DNA from: Lutibacter sp.
Lineage (GTDB): Bacteria > Bacteroidota > Bacteroidia > Flavobacteriales > Flavobacteriaceae
Reading direction: 5' to 3'
DNA length: 64,000 bases
Assembly: GCA_030694935.1 (NCBI GenBank)
Contig: JAUYUA010000092.1
Span: 1-64,000 of the forward strand
Shown here: in pieces, positions 28,966 to 39,416 of the stretch
Position numbering within the stretch: position 1 is the stretch's first letter
How the letters are laid out: the number at the start of each line of letters is the position of its first letter
The notes under the pieces: model-generated
What the model was told of the DNA's origin: nothing
Databases searched by the model: none
What the model saw: only the letters and a program-made list of their open reading frames with translations
Position numbers and translations under genes: made by a program

Positions 28966-31900
28966 ATGAGCAAAAAATTTAGAGAATATAAAGGATTGGA
29001 CCTCACCAAAGTAGCGGAAGAGACTTTAGCGTTTTGGGACGCGGAACATATTTTCGAAAAAAGCATTAGCACACGAGACGAGAATAAATCTTTTGTATTT
29101 TATGAAGGACCACCATCGGCAAACGGATTGCCGGGAATTCACCATGTGATGGCCCGTGCGATAAAAGATATTTTTTGCCGTTACAAAACACAGCAGGGAT
29201 TTCAGGTAAAACGAAAAGCTGGCTGGGATACGCACGGTTTGCCAATTGAATTGGGTGTAGAAAAAGAATTGGGAATTACCAAAGAAGATATCGGCACAAA
29301 AATTTCGGTTGAAGCATATAACGAAGCTTGTAAAAATGCCGTAATGCGCTATACCGATGTTTGGAACGATTTAACCAAACGCATTGGTTATTGGGTGGAT
29401 ATGGAAGATCCGTATGTGACTTACAAGCCAAAATATATGGAAACGGTTTGGTGGTTGTTGGCGCAATTGTATAAAAAAGGATTGATTTATAAAGGATATA
29501 CCATTCAGCCTTATTCGCCAAAAGCGGGAACAGGGTTGAGTTCACACGAATTAAACCAACCAGGAACGTATCAGGATATTACAGATACCACGGTTATTGC
29601 GCAATTTAAAGTCCTATCCCCAGCCCTTTCCCAAGGAAAGGGAGTTTTAAAAGTCCTTCCCTTTGGGAAGGATTTAGGATGGGACAATACTTATTTGTTA
29701 GCCTGGACAACAACGCCTTGGACATTGCCATCGAACACCGCGCTTACGGTTGGGAAAAAGATTGATTATGTTTTGGTGAAATCTTTCAACCAATATACGT
29801 TTGAACCGATCAGCGTAATTTTGGCAAAAGCTTTGGTTGGGAAACAATTTTCAGGCAAATTTTTTGCGGTTGAAAATGAATCTCAGCTGTCGGAATACAA
29901 CGAAAACGAGAACCTGCCTGCCGGCAAGGCGGGAAAGATTCCTTATTTTATTGCTGGAGAATGCAAAGGAGCCGATTTGGTTGGTTTAAGATATGAGCAA
30001 TTGATGCCTTATGCGCTTCCGTATAAAAATGCGGAAAATGCTTTTAGGGTTATTGCAGGTGATTTTGTGACTACAGAAGACGGTACAGGAATTGTGCACA
30101 CAGCGCCAACTTTTGGGTCCGATGATGCAATGGTTGCAAAACAAGCAGTGCCGGAAGTGCCGCCAATGTTGGTGTTGGATGACAATGGGAATCCGGTTCC
30201 GCTGGTAGATTTACAGGGAAGATTCACCAAACATATGGGCGAATATGCCGGAAAATATGTAAAAAACGAATATTATGAGGATGGCGAAGCGCCAGAGCGC
30301 TCGTTAGATGTTGAAATTGCCATTCAATTAAAAGAAGAAAACAAAGCGTTTAACGTTGAAAAATACAAACACAGTTATCCGCATTGCTGGAGAACCGACA
30401 AACCGGTTTTATACTATCCGTTAGATTCCTGGTTTATAAAAGTGACCGACAAACGTGATCGTATGTTCGATTTGAACAATACCATTAACTGGAAACCAAA
30501 ATCGACCGGCGAAGGCCGTTTTGGAAACTGGCTGAAAAACGCCAACGACTGGAACTTGTCGCGTTCCCGTTATTGGGGAATTCCATTGCCAATTTGGAGA
30601 ACGGAAGACGGAACTGAAGAAATTTTTATCGGTTCGGTGGAAGAATTGATGGCCGAAATGAAAAAATCGGTAGCAGCTGGACAAATGAAAGCTGCTATTT
30701 TTGCCGATTTTGAAGTGGGGAATATGAGCGAAGAAAACTATGATAAAATCGACTTGCATAAAAATGTGGTTGATGAAATTGTCTTGGTTTCGGCCTCAGG
30801 AAAACCAATGAAACGCGAAGCGGATTTGATTGATGTTTGGTTCGATTCTGGTTCGATGCCTTATGCACAATGGCATTATCCGTTCGAAAATAAAGAGTTG
30901 ATAGACAATAATAAATTCTTTCCTGCCGATTTTATTGCGGAAGGTGTTGACCAAACAAGAGGTTGGTTTTATACGCTTCACGCCATATCAACGATGGTTT
31001 TTGATTCCGTTGCCTACAAAAATGTGGTATCAAACGGATTGGTTTTGGATAAAGACGGCAAAAAAATGTCGAAACGATTGGGAAATGCTGTTGATCCTTT
31101 TGAAACGATGGACAAATACGGAGCCGATGCCACACGTTGGTACATGATTGTAAATGCGAATCCGTGGGACAATTTAAAATTTGATTTGGAAGGCATTGAT
31201 GAGGTTCGAAGAAAATTCTTCGGAACCATTTACAATACGTATTCCTTCTTTGCTTTGTATGCAAATCTGGATAATTTTTCCTATTCCGAAGAAGAAATCG
31301 CATTGGATGAAAGACCTGAAATTGACCGTTGGATTTTATCTGAACTGAATACCTTGGTAAAAAACACAGAAAGTTTTTACGAAGATTACGAGCCAACAAA
31401 AGCGGCTCGTGCCATTCAGGATTTTGTTTCAGAAAATTTAAGCAACTGGTTTGTACGCTTAAGCAGAAGACGTTTTTGGAAAGGCGATTACGAAAAAGAC
31501 AAAGTTTCGGGCTATCAAACACTTTATACCTGTCTTTTAACAGTAGCAAAATTGGGCGCTCCAATTGCACCTTTTTTTATGGACAATCTTTACAAAGATT
31601 TAACAAATGTTTCTGAAAAAGAAAAATTTGAATCCGTACATTTGGCAACTTTTCCAGCGTATGATAAAAGTTTAGTTGACAATAAGTTAGAGCACAAAAT
31701 GCAACAGGCTCAAAAAATATCCTCTATGGTTTTATCATTGCGTAAAAAAGAAATGATAAAAGTGCGCCAGCCATTGCAAAGAATTATGATTCCGGTTTTA
31801 AACGATGAAGAACGGGAAGAAATTTTAGCGGTGGCAGATTTGATAAAATCGGAAGTGAACGTGAAAGAAATTGAATTGATTGATGATGCCTCCGGAATCG

Positions 31901-32424
31901 TGGTAAAAAGCATAAAACCTAATTTTAAGGTGTTGGGGCCAAGGTTTGGAAAAGATATGAAAATGATCTCTGAAGCCATTCAAAATTTAACACAAAATGA
32001 TATAGCGATTGTTGAAAAACAGCAAGAAATATCGTTGGTAATAAATGAGAAAGTCGTAACTTTAAAACTTGACGAAGTAGAAATTATTTCGCAGGATATT
32101 GAAGGCTGGTTAGTGGCAAACCAAGGAGGTTTAACAGTGGCATTAGACATCACTATTACCGATGATTTACGAATGGAAGGCAACGCCAGGGAGTTGGTGA
32201 ACAGGGTGCAGAATTTGCGTAAAGATTCGGGATTGGAAGTTACTGACAAAATAATATTAGTTATTGAAAAAAATGATATATTAGGGCGTTCAATTGCAGC
32301 AAATGAACATTATATTAAAACCGAGACATTAACAAAAGAACTCGTTTTTGTGGATGAATTAGAAAACGGCACAGAGATTGCCTTTGACGATGTGCAAACA
32401 AAAATATTAATAAAGAAAAATTAA
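28966..32424 (+). CDS. ileS: Isoleucine--tRNA ligase (two repeat-derived in-frame insertions)
   Basis: YEGPPSANGLPGIHHVMARAIKD, WTTTPWTLPSNTAL, DGKKMSKRLGNAVDP, WFDSGSMPYAQWHYP. Confidence 0.97.
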   Translation: MSKKFREYKGLDLTKVAEETLAFWDAEHIFEKSISTRDENKSFVFYEGPPSANGLPGIHHVMARAIKDIFCRYKTQQGFQVKRKAGWDTHGLPIELGVEKELGITKEDIGTKISVEAYNEACKNAVMRYTDVWNDLTKRIGYWVDMEDPYVTYKPKYMETVWWLLAQLYKKGLIYKGYTIQPYSPKAGTGLSSHELNQPGTYQDITDTTVIAQFKVLSPALSQGKGVLKVLPFGKDLGWDNTYLLAWTTTPWTLPSNTALTVGKKIDYVLVKSFNQYTFEPISVILAKALVGKQFSGKFFAVENESQLSEYNENENLPAGKAGKIPYFIAGECKGADLVGLRYEQLMPYALPYKNAENAFRVIAGDFVTTEDGTGIVHTAPTFGSDDAMVAKQAVPEVPPMLVLDDNGNPVPLVDLQGRFTKHMGEYAGKYVKNEYYEDGEAPERSLDVEIAIQLKEENKAFNVEKYKHSYPHCWRTDKPVLYYPLDSWFIKVTDKRDRMFDLNNTINWKPKSTGEGRFGNWLKNANDWNLSRSRYWGIPLPIWRTEDGTEEIFIGSVEELMAEMKKSVAAGQMKAAIFADFEVGNMSEENYDKIDLHKNVVDEIVLVSASGKPMKREADLIDVWFDSGSMPYAQWHYPFENKELIDNNKFFPADFIAEGVDQTRGWFYTLHAISTMVFDSVAYKNVVSNGLVLDKDGKKMSKRLGNAVDPFETMDKYGADATRWYMIVNANPWDNLKFDLEGIDEVRRKFFGTIYNTYSFFALYANLDNFSYSEEEIALDERPEIDRWILSELNTLVKNTESFYEDYEPTKAARAIQDFVSENLSNWFVRLSRRRFWKGDYEKDKVSGYQTLYTCLLTVAKLGAPIAPFFMDNLYKDLTNVSEKEKFESVHLATFPAYDKSLVDNKLEHKMQQAQKISSMVLSLRKKEMIKVRQPLQRIMIPVLNDEEREEILAVADLIKSEVNVKEIELIDDASGIVVKSIKPNFKVLGPRFGKDMKMISEAIQNLTQNDIAIVEKQQEISLVINEKVVTLKLDEVEIISQDIEGWLVANQGGLTVALDITITDDLRMEGNARELVNRVQNLRKDSGLEVTDKIILVIEKNDILGRSIAANEHYIKTETLTKELVFVDELENGTEIAFDDVQTKILIKKN
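29611..29685 (+). mobile_element. Minimal (75-bp) copy of the leuS-type composite repeat inside ileS
   Basis: GTCCTATCCCCAGCCCTTTCCCAAGGAAAGGGAGTTTTAAAAGTCCTTCCCTTTGGGAAGGATTTAGGATGGGAC; two perfect hairpins enclosed by a complementary outer stem; encodes VLSPALSQGKGVLKVLPFGKDLGWD. Confidence 0.88.
29911..29934 (+). repeat. CCTGCCTGCCGGCAAGGCGGG repeat unit inside ileS
   Basis: In-frame NLPAGKAG; matches the CCTGCCTGCCGGCAGGCAGG family (14663, 26720, 49966 and others). Confidence 0.8.
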
Positions 32425-32427
32425 GTT

Positions 32428-32805
32428 ATGGACGAAAATAACAGATATTCAGATAAAGATTTGGCTGAATTTAAAGAATTAATTTTGCTAAAAAAAGCAC
32501 GTGCCGAAGAAGATTTGGCTCTTTTAAAGAGCATTTTTAAAAACGACAGCGATAACGGAACCGATGATACTTCTCCTACATTTAAAGCTTTTGAAGAAGG
32601 TTCAGAAACTATGTCAAAAGAGGCAAATGTACAATTGGCCATTCGTCAGGAAAAGTTTATTCGCGATTTAAAAAATGCCTTGCAGCGCATTGAAAACAAA
32701 ACCTACGGAATTTGCCGCGTAACCGGTAAATTAATCCAAAAGGAACGTTTAAAATTAGTGCCGCATGCAACATTGAGCATTGAAGCCAAAAATATGCAAC
32801 AATAA
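32428..32805 (+). CDS. TraR/DksA family zinc finger-like protein
   Basis: DLAEFKELILLKKARAEEDLALLKS...ALQRIENKTYGICRVTGKLIQKERLKLVPHATLSIEAK. Confidence 0.88.
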   Translation: MDENNRYSDKDLAEFKELILLKKARAEEDLALLKSIFKNDSDNGTDDTSPTFKAFEEGSETMSKEANVQLAIRQEKFIRDLKNALQRIENKTYGICRVTGKLIQKERLKLVPHATLSIEAKNMQQ

Positions 32806-32817
32806 TAAAAAGTATAT

Positions 32818-32857
32818 ACTATTGCGAAGCTTCATTTCGTTGAAGCTTCGTCTTTTT
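32818..32857 (+). terminator. Terminator-like hairpin between the dksA-like gene and lspA
   Basis: CGAAGCTTCA-TTTCGT-TGAAGCTTCGtcttttt. Confidence 0.75.
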
Positions 32858-32884
32858 ACTACGCTTAAATAAAATCCACTACCG

Positions 32885-33493
32885 TTGAAAAAACCCATCA
32901 TCATCATCATTTTAATATTGTTAATTGATCAAATTAGCAAAATATATATAAAAACCAATTTTTTGTATGGTGAAGAAGTGGTTGTATTCGATTGGTTTCG
33001 CATTCATTTTATTGAGAATAACGGGATGGCCTGGGGCGCTGAATTTGGCGGCAGAACCGGTAAATTGTTTTTAACGATATTTAGGTTATTTGCCATTGTT
33101 GGTATAGGATACTGGCTTTATAGCGCTGTTAAAAAAAATGCGCCATCTATTTTAATTGTGGCTATTTCTTTAATTTTTGCAGGAGCAATGGGAAATATTA
33201 TTGATTCTGTTTTTTACGGCGTTATTTTCGATACGCCAAGAAACGCTGTAGCCACAATGTTTGCTGAAAAACCCTACGGGACCTTATTTCACGGGAAAGT
33301 GGTGGATATGTTTTATTTTCCTATCTGGAGCGGTGATTTGCCAAGTTGGCTGCCTTTTTGGGGCGGAAAACCCTTCACTTTTTTCAACGCAATTTTTAAC
33401 GTTGCCGACGCCTCCATTTCCACGGCGGTCGGTATTTTGATTTTCTTCAACAAAAAAGCGTTTCCTAACGAAAATATTGAAGAAGCTGCATAA
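32885..33493 (+). CDS. lspA: Lipoprotein signal peptidase (signal peptidase II)
   Basis: IIILILLIDQISKIYIK, IENNGMAWG, GAMGNIIDSVFYG, VVDMFYF, NVADASIS. Confidence 0.93.
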   Translation: MKKPIIIIILILLIDQISKIYIKTNFLYGEEVVVFDWFRIHFIENNGMAWGAEFGGRTGKLFLTIFRLFAIVGIGYWLYSAVKKNAPSILIVAISLIFAGAMGNIIDSVFYGVIFDTPRNAVATMFAEKPYGTLFHGKVVDMFYFPIWSGDLPSWLPFWGGKPFTFFNAIFNVADASISTAVGILIFFNKKAFPNENIEEAA

Positions 33494-33666
33494 AATTTTA
33501 TGGATTTTTATTGATTATCTTTAATCGATAATCGTTTTTATGATGAATAAATGACCTTGAATGATTGTTTATTTCGTCTTAAAAATCGATAAAATTTAAC
33601 ATCATAAAAGAAAATTACAAATTCAATAAAAATCTGTAATTTTATTTTTTAAAATCACAGCACTTT

Positions 33667-35457
33667 TTGGAACTAGAAATTCAAATAAAAACATTGCCGT
33701 CGCTTCCCGGTGTTTATCAGTATTATGATAAAAACGGGACTATTTTATATGTAGGAAAAGCCAAGAATCTTAAGAAAAGAGTTTCATCGTACTTCAATAA
33801 AACCCACGAAAACGGAAAAACCAATGTATTGGTCAAGAAAATTGTGACCATTGAACACATTGTCGTAGATACGGAAACCGACGCTTTGTTGCTGGAAAAC
33901 AATTTGATAAAAAAATACCAGCCGCGCTACAATGTGATGCTGAAAGATGACAAAACCTATCCGTGGATTTGCATTAAAAAGGAACGCTTTCCGCGTATTT
34001 TTTTAACAAGAAATGTAATAAAAGACGGATCTGAATATTACGGACCTTATCCTTCTGTAAAAATGGCCAAAGCCTTGCTTGATTTAATCAAGGAATTGTA
34101 TCAATTGCGTTCATGCAGCTACGATTTAAGCGTAAAAAATATTGAAACCAAAAAATATTCCGTTTGTCTCGATTTTCATATCGGCAATTGCAAAGGTCCT
34201 TGCGAAGATCTTCAAACTGAAGAAAATTACAATACCGACATCAATGCCATAAGAAATATTGTAAAAGGAAATTTTAAAGAATCAATTCAGCAGTTTTATG
34301 ACATGATGATGTATTATTCAAACGAAATGGAGTTTGAAGAAGCACAAAAAATTAAGGAAAAAATTGATGTACTGGCCAATTATCAGGCAAAATCTACCGT
34401 AGTAAATCCGTCAATTACCAATGTCGATGTTTTTTCCATTATTTCTGATGAAAGCTATAGTTATGTCAACTTTTTCAAAATAATTAACGGCGCCATCATT
34501 CAATCTCACACCGTTGAAATTAAAAAGAAATTGGACGAAACCGACAAAGAACTGTTGGAACTTGCAATTATTGAAATCAGGCAGCGTTTTAATTCGCAAT
34601 CTACTGAAGTTTATGTGCCTTTTGAAGTGGATTTGGGAGAAAACATAAAGGTAACGGTTCCTAAACTTGGGGATAAGAAACGTATTGTAGATTTGAGCTT
34701 GCGAAACGCCAAGTATTACCGGCAAGAGCAGTTTAAACAATTAAAAATTGTGGATCCCGACAGGCATGTGAACCGAATTATGGCGCAAATGAAGAAAGAT
34801 TTGAGATTAAGTGCCGAACCAAGATACATTGAATGTTTTGACAATTCAAATATACAGGGAACAAATCCGGTGGCAGCCTGTGTGGTATTCAAAAATGGAA
34901 AAGCCAGTAAAAAGGATTACAGGCATTTTAATATTAAAACGGTTGAAGGGCCAGATGATTTTGCTTCTATGGAAGAAGTTGTTTTCAGAAGGTATAAAAG
35001 ATTGCAGGAGGAAGGACAAGAATTACCGCAGTTAATTGTTGTCGATGGCGGTAAAGGGCAACTGTCATCTGCCGTAAAAAGCTTGGATATTTTGGGACTT
35101 CGGCATAAAATAGCTATTATTGGCATTGCCAAGCGCCTGGAAGAGATTTATTACCCGAATGATTCAGTGCCATTATATTTAAATAAAACTTCGGAAACTT
35201 TAAAAATTATACAGCAATTGCGTGATGAAGCGCACCGATTTGGAATCACACATCATCGAAACAAAAGAAGTAAAAGTTTGTTGGTGAATGAACTGGAACA
35301 AATTTCTGGGATTGGTAAACAAACTATTGTATCTTTATTAAAACATTTTAAATCGTTAAAAAGAGCTGAATCGGCAACATTAGATGCTTTAGAACAGGCT
35401 TTGGGAAAATCTAAAGCCGATATTATATATATTTATTTTCAAAAAAATAAAAGTTGA
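33667..35457 (+). CDS. uvrC: Excinuclease ABC subunit C
   Basis: GIY-YIG N-terminus LPSLPGVYQYYDKNGTILYVGKAKNLKKRVSSYF, UVR motif, RNase H-like ECFDNSNIQGTNPVAACVVF, C-terminal HhH. Confidence 0.97.
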   Translation: MELEIQIKTLPSLPGVYQYYDKNGTILYVGKAKNLKKRVSSYFNKTHENGKTNVLVKKIVTIEHIVVDTETDALLLENNLIKKYQPRYNVMLKDDKTYPWICIKKERFPRIFLTRNVIKDGSEYYGPYPSVKMAKALLDLIKELYQLRSCSYDLSVKNIETKKYSVCLDFHIGNCKGPCEDLQTEENYNTDINAIRNIVKGNFKESIQQFYDMMMYYSNEMEFEEAQKIKEKIDVLANYQAKSTVVNPSITNVDVFSIISDESYSYVNFFKIINGAIIQSHTVEIKKKLDETDKELLELAIIEIRQRFNSQSTEVYVPFEVDLGENIKVTVPKLGDKKRIVDLSLRNAKYYRQEQFKQLKIVDPDRHVNRIMAQMKKDLRLSAEPRYIECFDNSNIQGTNPVAACVVFKNGKASKKDYRHFNIKTVEGPDDFASMEEVVFRRYKRLQEEGQELPQLIVVDGGKGQLSSAVKSLDILGLRHKIAIIGIAKRLEEIYYPNDSVPLYLNKTSETLKIIQQLRDEAHRFGITHHRNKRSKSLLVNELEQISGIGKQTIVSLLKHFKSLKRAESATLDALEQALGKSKADIIYIYFQKNKS

Positions 35458-37670
35458 TGAAGAGATTTTTTTTACTTGCTTTTATATTTTCAATAACACT
35501 ATCCTTTTCACAGGAAGTTGTTGAAAGGGAAAACATAAAAGTTGGTTTGGTGCTTAGCGGCGGCGGGGCAAAGGGATTTGCTCATGTGGCAGTTTTAAAA
35601 GTTTTGGAAGAAGCCGGCGTGCGCATAGATTATATTGGAGGAACAAGTATGGGCGCCATTATTGGCGGACTGTATGCTTCGGGCTATAGCGCAAACCAGC
35701 TTGATTCCATTATAAAAACAACAGATTTTACTAAAATCTTGATCGATAATTTGCCACGGAAATCAAAGCCATTTTATGATAAAGAGCATGGTGAAAAATA
35801 CATACTTAACGTACCCATAAAAAACGGAAAAGTTGGCATGCCAACTGCCTTGTCAAATGGGCAAAATGTGCTTAATTTATTAACCAGTTTAACGCAGCAT
35901 GTGAATAGCATTAATGATTTTAGCAAGTTGCCAATACCATTTGTTTGCATTGCCACCAATTTGGAAACCGGTAAAGAAGAGGTTTTAAATAAAGGGTTTT
36001 TACCTGAAGCCATTTTGGCAAGTGGCGCATTTCCAACTTTATTGGCTCCGGTTGAGATTGACGGAAAATTGATGACAGATGGGGGAGTTACCAATAATTT
36101 TCCGGTTGAACAAGTGAAAGCCATGGGAGCCGACGTTATTATTGGTGTTGACATACAAAGCGGATTGGAAAATAAGGAACAATTAAATTCAGCCGTAAAA
36201 ATATTGAATCAAATTGTTGGTTTTCAAATGTATCAATCAATGGAGCACAAATATGACAGTTTGGATTTGGTGATAAAACCCAATATGAAAACGTATAATG
36301 TGATTTCTTTTGATAAAGCCAAAGAAATTATGCTTGAAGGTGATTTAGCCGCACGTGAACAGTTTAGCGAATTAAAAGCTATTGCAGCAAGGCAGGTTCA
36401 TCATGAAAATCAAAAAATTGATTTGGATCAAATTAAGGAATTTAGCATAAAGAAAATTAATATTGAGGGGAAAAACCACTATACACGCGCCTATATTGTT
36501 GGAAAACTTAATATAAAATACGATGAAATAATAGATTATGGAAAAGTGGTTTCGGGCATAAACAATTTATCGGCCACCAGCAATTTTGAATATGTGCAAT
36601 ATCAAATTATTCATGAAAGTGATGGGTGTGTTTTAAACCTCAAAGTGAAAGAGAAAAACGTGTCAAATTTTTTAAAACTGGGCGGGCATTATGATGATTT
36701 ATATAAAACTTCAATTTTGCTGAATCTCACTTCAAAACACATTTTAGCCAATAATGATATGGTTTCAGCTGATATAATATTGGGAGACAATTTACGGTAT
36801 AATTTTGATTATTTTATTGACAATGGATTTTATTGGAGTTTTGGAATAAAATCGAGGTATAATAATTTTAATGCAAACATTAAATTTGATGAGGCCAACA
36901 TCAATAAACTAAATTTAAATTATCAGGATTTTACCAATCAAATTTATCTGCAAACGGTGTTTGAAAGAAAATTCGCTATTGGTGCTGGCGGCGAATTCAA
37001 AAGAATTAAAGTATTTTCCGAAACCATTTCTTCTTTAGAAAACGAGATCCAGGCTGATACAGGAAAGCTCACTTTTGACAAGTCAAACTATTTAAATTTA
37101 ATAGCGTATTTAAAAATTGACACCTATGATAAAAAATATTTTCAAAAAGAAGGCGCTTATTTAGATGTTGATTTTAGATGGTATTTGGCATCTTCCGACT
37201 ATAACAAAAATTTTGTGTCCTTTTCTCACTTAAAAGGAAAAATAGGTTTTGCACATACTTTTTTTGACAAGTTAACGACACACCTCGTTTCTGAGGCAGG
37301 AATTACTATTGGTGAAAATGTAAACAGGGTTTTAGATTATAATGTTGGAGGCTATGGAGAAAACTTTATAAATACTTTTATTCCATTTAATGGTTACGAT
37401 TATGCCTCGCTAAATGGAGATTCTTTTTTGCGGTCTGCTATTACTTTTAGGTATGAGTTTTTGCCAAAAAATTATTTTCAGGCAACAGCAAATTATGCGA
37501 GGGTAGGAAGCGATTTGTTTAATGAAGGTAAGATTTTTGAAAACACGAAGTCAGGTTATATGTTCGGCTATGGATTGGATACCTTTTTGGGGCCCATTGA
37601 ATTTAATTATACCTGGTCGCCAGATCACAGCGAGAATTATTGGTATTTTAACGTTGGGTATTGGTTTTAA
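35454..37670 (+). CDS. Patatin-like phospholipase with C-terminal BamA/POTRA-like outer-membrane domain
   Basis: VGLVLSGGGAKGFAHVAVLKVLEEAGVRIDYIGGTSMGAIIGGLYASGY (GxSxG), DGGVTNNFPVEQ, C-terminal beta-barrel ending in aromatic F. Confidence 0.93.
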   Translation: MMKRFFLLAFIFSITLSFSQEVVERENIKVGLVLSGGGAKGFAHVAVLKVLEEAGVRIDYIGGTSMGAIIGGLYASGYSANQLDSIIKTTDFTKILIDNLPRKSKPFYDKEHGEKYILNVPIKNGKVGMPTALSNGQNVLNLLTSLTQHVNSINDFSKLPIPFVCIATNLETGKEEVLNKGFLPEAILASGAFPTLLAPVEIDGKLMTDGGVTNNFPVEQVKAMGADVIIGVDIQSGLENKEQLNSAVKILNQIVGFQMYQSMEHKYDSLDLVIKPNMKTYNVISFDKAKEIMLEGDLAAREQFSELKAIAARQVHHENQKIDLDQIKEFSIKKINIEGKNHYTRAYIVGKLNIKYDEIIDYGKVVSGINNLSATSNFEYVQYQIIHESDGCVLNLKVKEKNVSNFLKLGGHYDDLYKTSILLNLTSKHILANNDMVSADIILGDNLRYNFDYFIDNGFYWSFGIKSRYNNFNANIKFDEANINKLNLNYQDFTNQIYLQTVFERKFAIGAGGEFKRIKVFSETISSLENEIQADTGKLTFDKSNYLNLIAYLKIDTYDKKYFQKEGAYLDVDFRWYLASSDYNKNFVSFSHLKGKIGFAHTFFDKLTTHLVSEAGITIGENVNRVLDYNVGGYGENFINTFIPFNGYDYASLNGDSFLRSAITFRYEFLPKNYFQATANYARVGSDLFNEGKIFENTKSGYMFGYGLDTFLGPIEFNYTWSPDHSENYWYFNVGYWF

Positions 37671-37671
37671 A

Positions 37672-37702
37672 AAAAAGTCCTGCAAAATTTTGCAGGACTT
37701 TT
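37672..37702. terminator. Bidirectional terminator between convergent genes
   Basis: AAAAAAGTCCTGCAAAATTTTGCAGGACTTTTT. Confidence 0.88.
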
Positions 37703-37720
37703 TAGATATTGATGCCTTAT

Positions 37721-39292
37721 TTAGTCAATTATTTTACCTTCATTGTCGGTAAAATCAAATCTTAAATATTGGTAGGTAATTCTAGGTAAAATTTTAATCC
37801 ACTTTTTATATTTTAAATACCATCGCATTTGAATAGATGGAAATCCTTTTTTTAAATAAGCCACAATAAAAGGATGTGTGTTTAAAGTAATATTTACGTG
37901 TGTTTTTGAGCTGACAAGTCTTTCAAGTTCTGATTCAATTTTATCCAATAAAATAATTGGAGACTCAACTTCGCCAACACCGCTAGGGTTAGGCTCTTGC
38001 GTTTTTATAACCATTTCTGGCCTTACGCGTTGTCTTGTAATTTGAATCAATCCAAATTTACTTGGAGGCAATATTTTATGTTTTGTTTTGTCAAACTCCA
38101 TTTCGGCCTTCAAATGGTCAAATAATTTTTGTCTGTGCTCAGGGGTGTTCATGTCAATAAAATCAACAACAATAATGCCTCCCATATCTCTCAATTGTAA
38201 TTGTCTTGCAATCTCTGAAGCTGCAATTAAATTTACCTCAAGTGCGGTGTCGGCTTGTGTGTTGGCTTTGTTTGAACGATTGCCGCTGTTTACGTCGATT
38301 ACATGAAGTGCTTCGGTATGTTCAATAACCAAATAGGCTCCTTTGCTCATAGAAACTGTTCGTCCGAATGATGTTTTTATTTGGCGTTCAATTCCATGTT
38401 TTTCAAAAATAGGAACTTGTGACTTGTATAATTGCACGATAGACTCTTTTTTAGGCGCTATTTCTTGTAAATACTCTTTAATTTCTAAATACAGAATTTC
38501 GTCATTAGTTACAATACTTGTAAACGAATCATTAAACAAATCTCTTAAAATTGACGAAGCTCTGTTTAATTCACTTAAAACTTTAACGGGTGCTTGTTGT
38601 GATTTTACGGTAACAATTTGTTTGCACATGGCAACCCATCGTTCTAAAGAATTTTGAAGATCTTTATCCAATTCTGCAACTTTTTTATTTTCGGCTACAG
38701 TTCTGATAATAACGCCAAAACCTTTAGGTTTAATGCTTTTGATCAGTCTTTTTAATCGTTCTTTTTCTTCGGGATCATTTATTTTTTGAGAAACTGAAAC
38801 CCTGTCAGAAAAAGGAACCAATACCAAATATCTACCCGCAATGGATATCTCTGAACTCATCCGCGGACCTTTGGTAGATATGGGCTCTTTTACAATTTGT
38901 ACTAATAAATTTTGACCTGTTTTTAGAACATCAACGATACTTCCGTTTTTGTCGATATCCTTTTCTAGTTGAAAATTCTTTAAAGTGAAATCTTTAATTT
39001 TACCTGTGGTGATACCTTTTATAAATTTATTTAAGGAAAGCATTTGAGCTCCTAAATCGTGATAATGCAAAAATCCGTCTTTTTCATAACCTACATCAAC
39101 AAATGATGCATTTAAACCAGATAGAACTTTGCCAATTCTAGCTAAAAAAACATCTCCTACGGAGAATTTATTGCTGTTGGATTCGTTGTTTAGTGCTGTT
39201 AATCTGCCGTCTTTCAATAAGGCAAAATCAATATCAGAGAAGTTTGATCTAATTATTAATTCTGTTTTCACTCTGAATTGTTTTGTGTTCAA
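37721..39292 (-). CDS. rng: Rne/Rng family ribonuclease G
   Basis: S1-like VGDVFLARIGKVLSGLNASFVDVGYEKDGFLHYHDLG, GGIIVVDFIDM, TRQRVRPEM. Confidence 0.93.
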   Translation of the reverse strand: MNTKQFRVKTELIIRSNFSDIDFALLKDGRLTALNNESNSNKFSVGDVFLARIGKVLSGLNASFVDVGYEKDGFLHYHDLGAQMLSLNKFIKGITTGKIKDFTLKNFQLEKDIDKNGSIVDVLKTGQNLLVQIVKEPISTKGPRMSSEISIAGRYLVLVPFSDRVSVSQKINDPEEKERLKRLIKSIKPKGFGVIIRTVAENKKVAELDKDLQNSLERWVAMCKQIVTVKSQQAPVKVLSELNRASSILRDLFNDSFTSIVTNDEILYLEIKEYLQEIAPKKESIVQLYKSQVPIFEKHGIERQIKTSFGRTVSMSKGAYLVIEHTEALHVIDVNSGNRSNKANTQADTALEVNLIAASEIARQLQLRDMGGIIVVDFIDMNTPEHRQKLFDHLKAEMEFDKTKHKILPPSKFGLIQITRQRVRPEMVIKTQEPNPSGVGEVESPIILLDKIESELERLVSSKTHVNITLNTHPFIVAYLKKGFPSIQMRWYLKYKKWIKILPRITYQYLRFDFTDNEGKIID

Positions 39293-39416
39293 ATAAATAA
39301 TTATGAGAACGATTTATACTAAGTTTTACAGGGTATATACCCAACAATATTTGCATTAACTGCAAATATTTATTTCAATGAACTTTTAAAATTGAAAAGA
39401 AAAAAGTAAGCCAAGC

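Noticed and set aside
30932-31570. 212-aa minus-strand ORF inside ileS
   Set aside because: Antisense shadow of conserved IleRS sequence; no recognisable domain.
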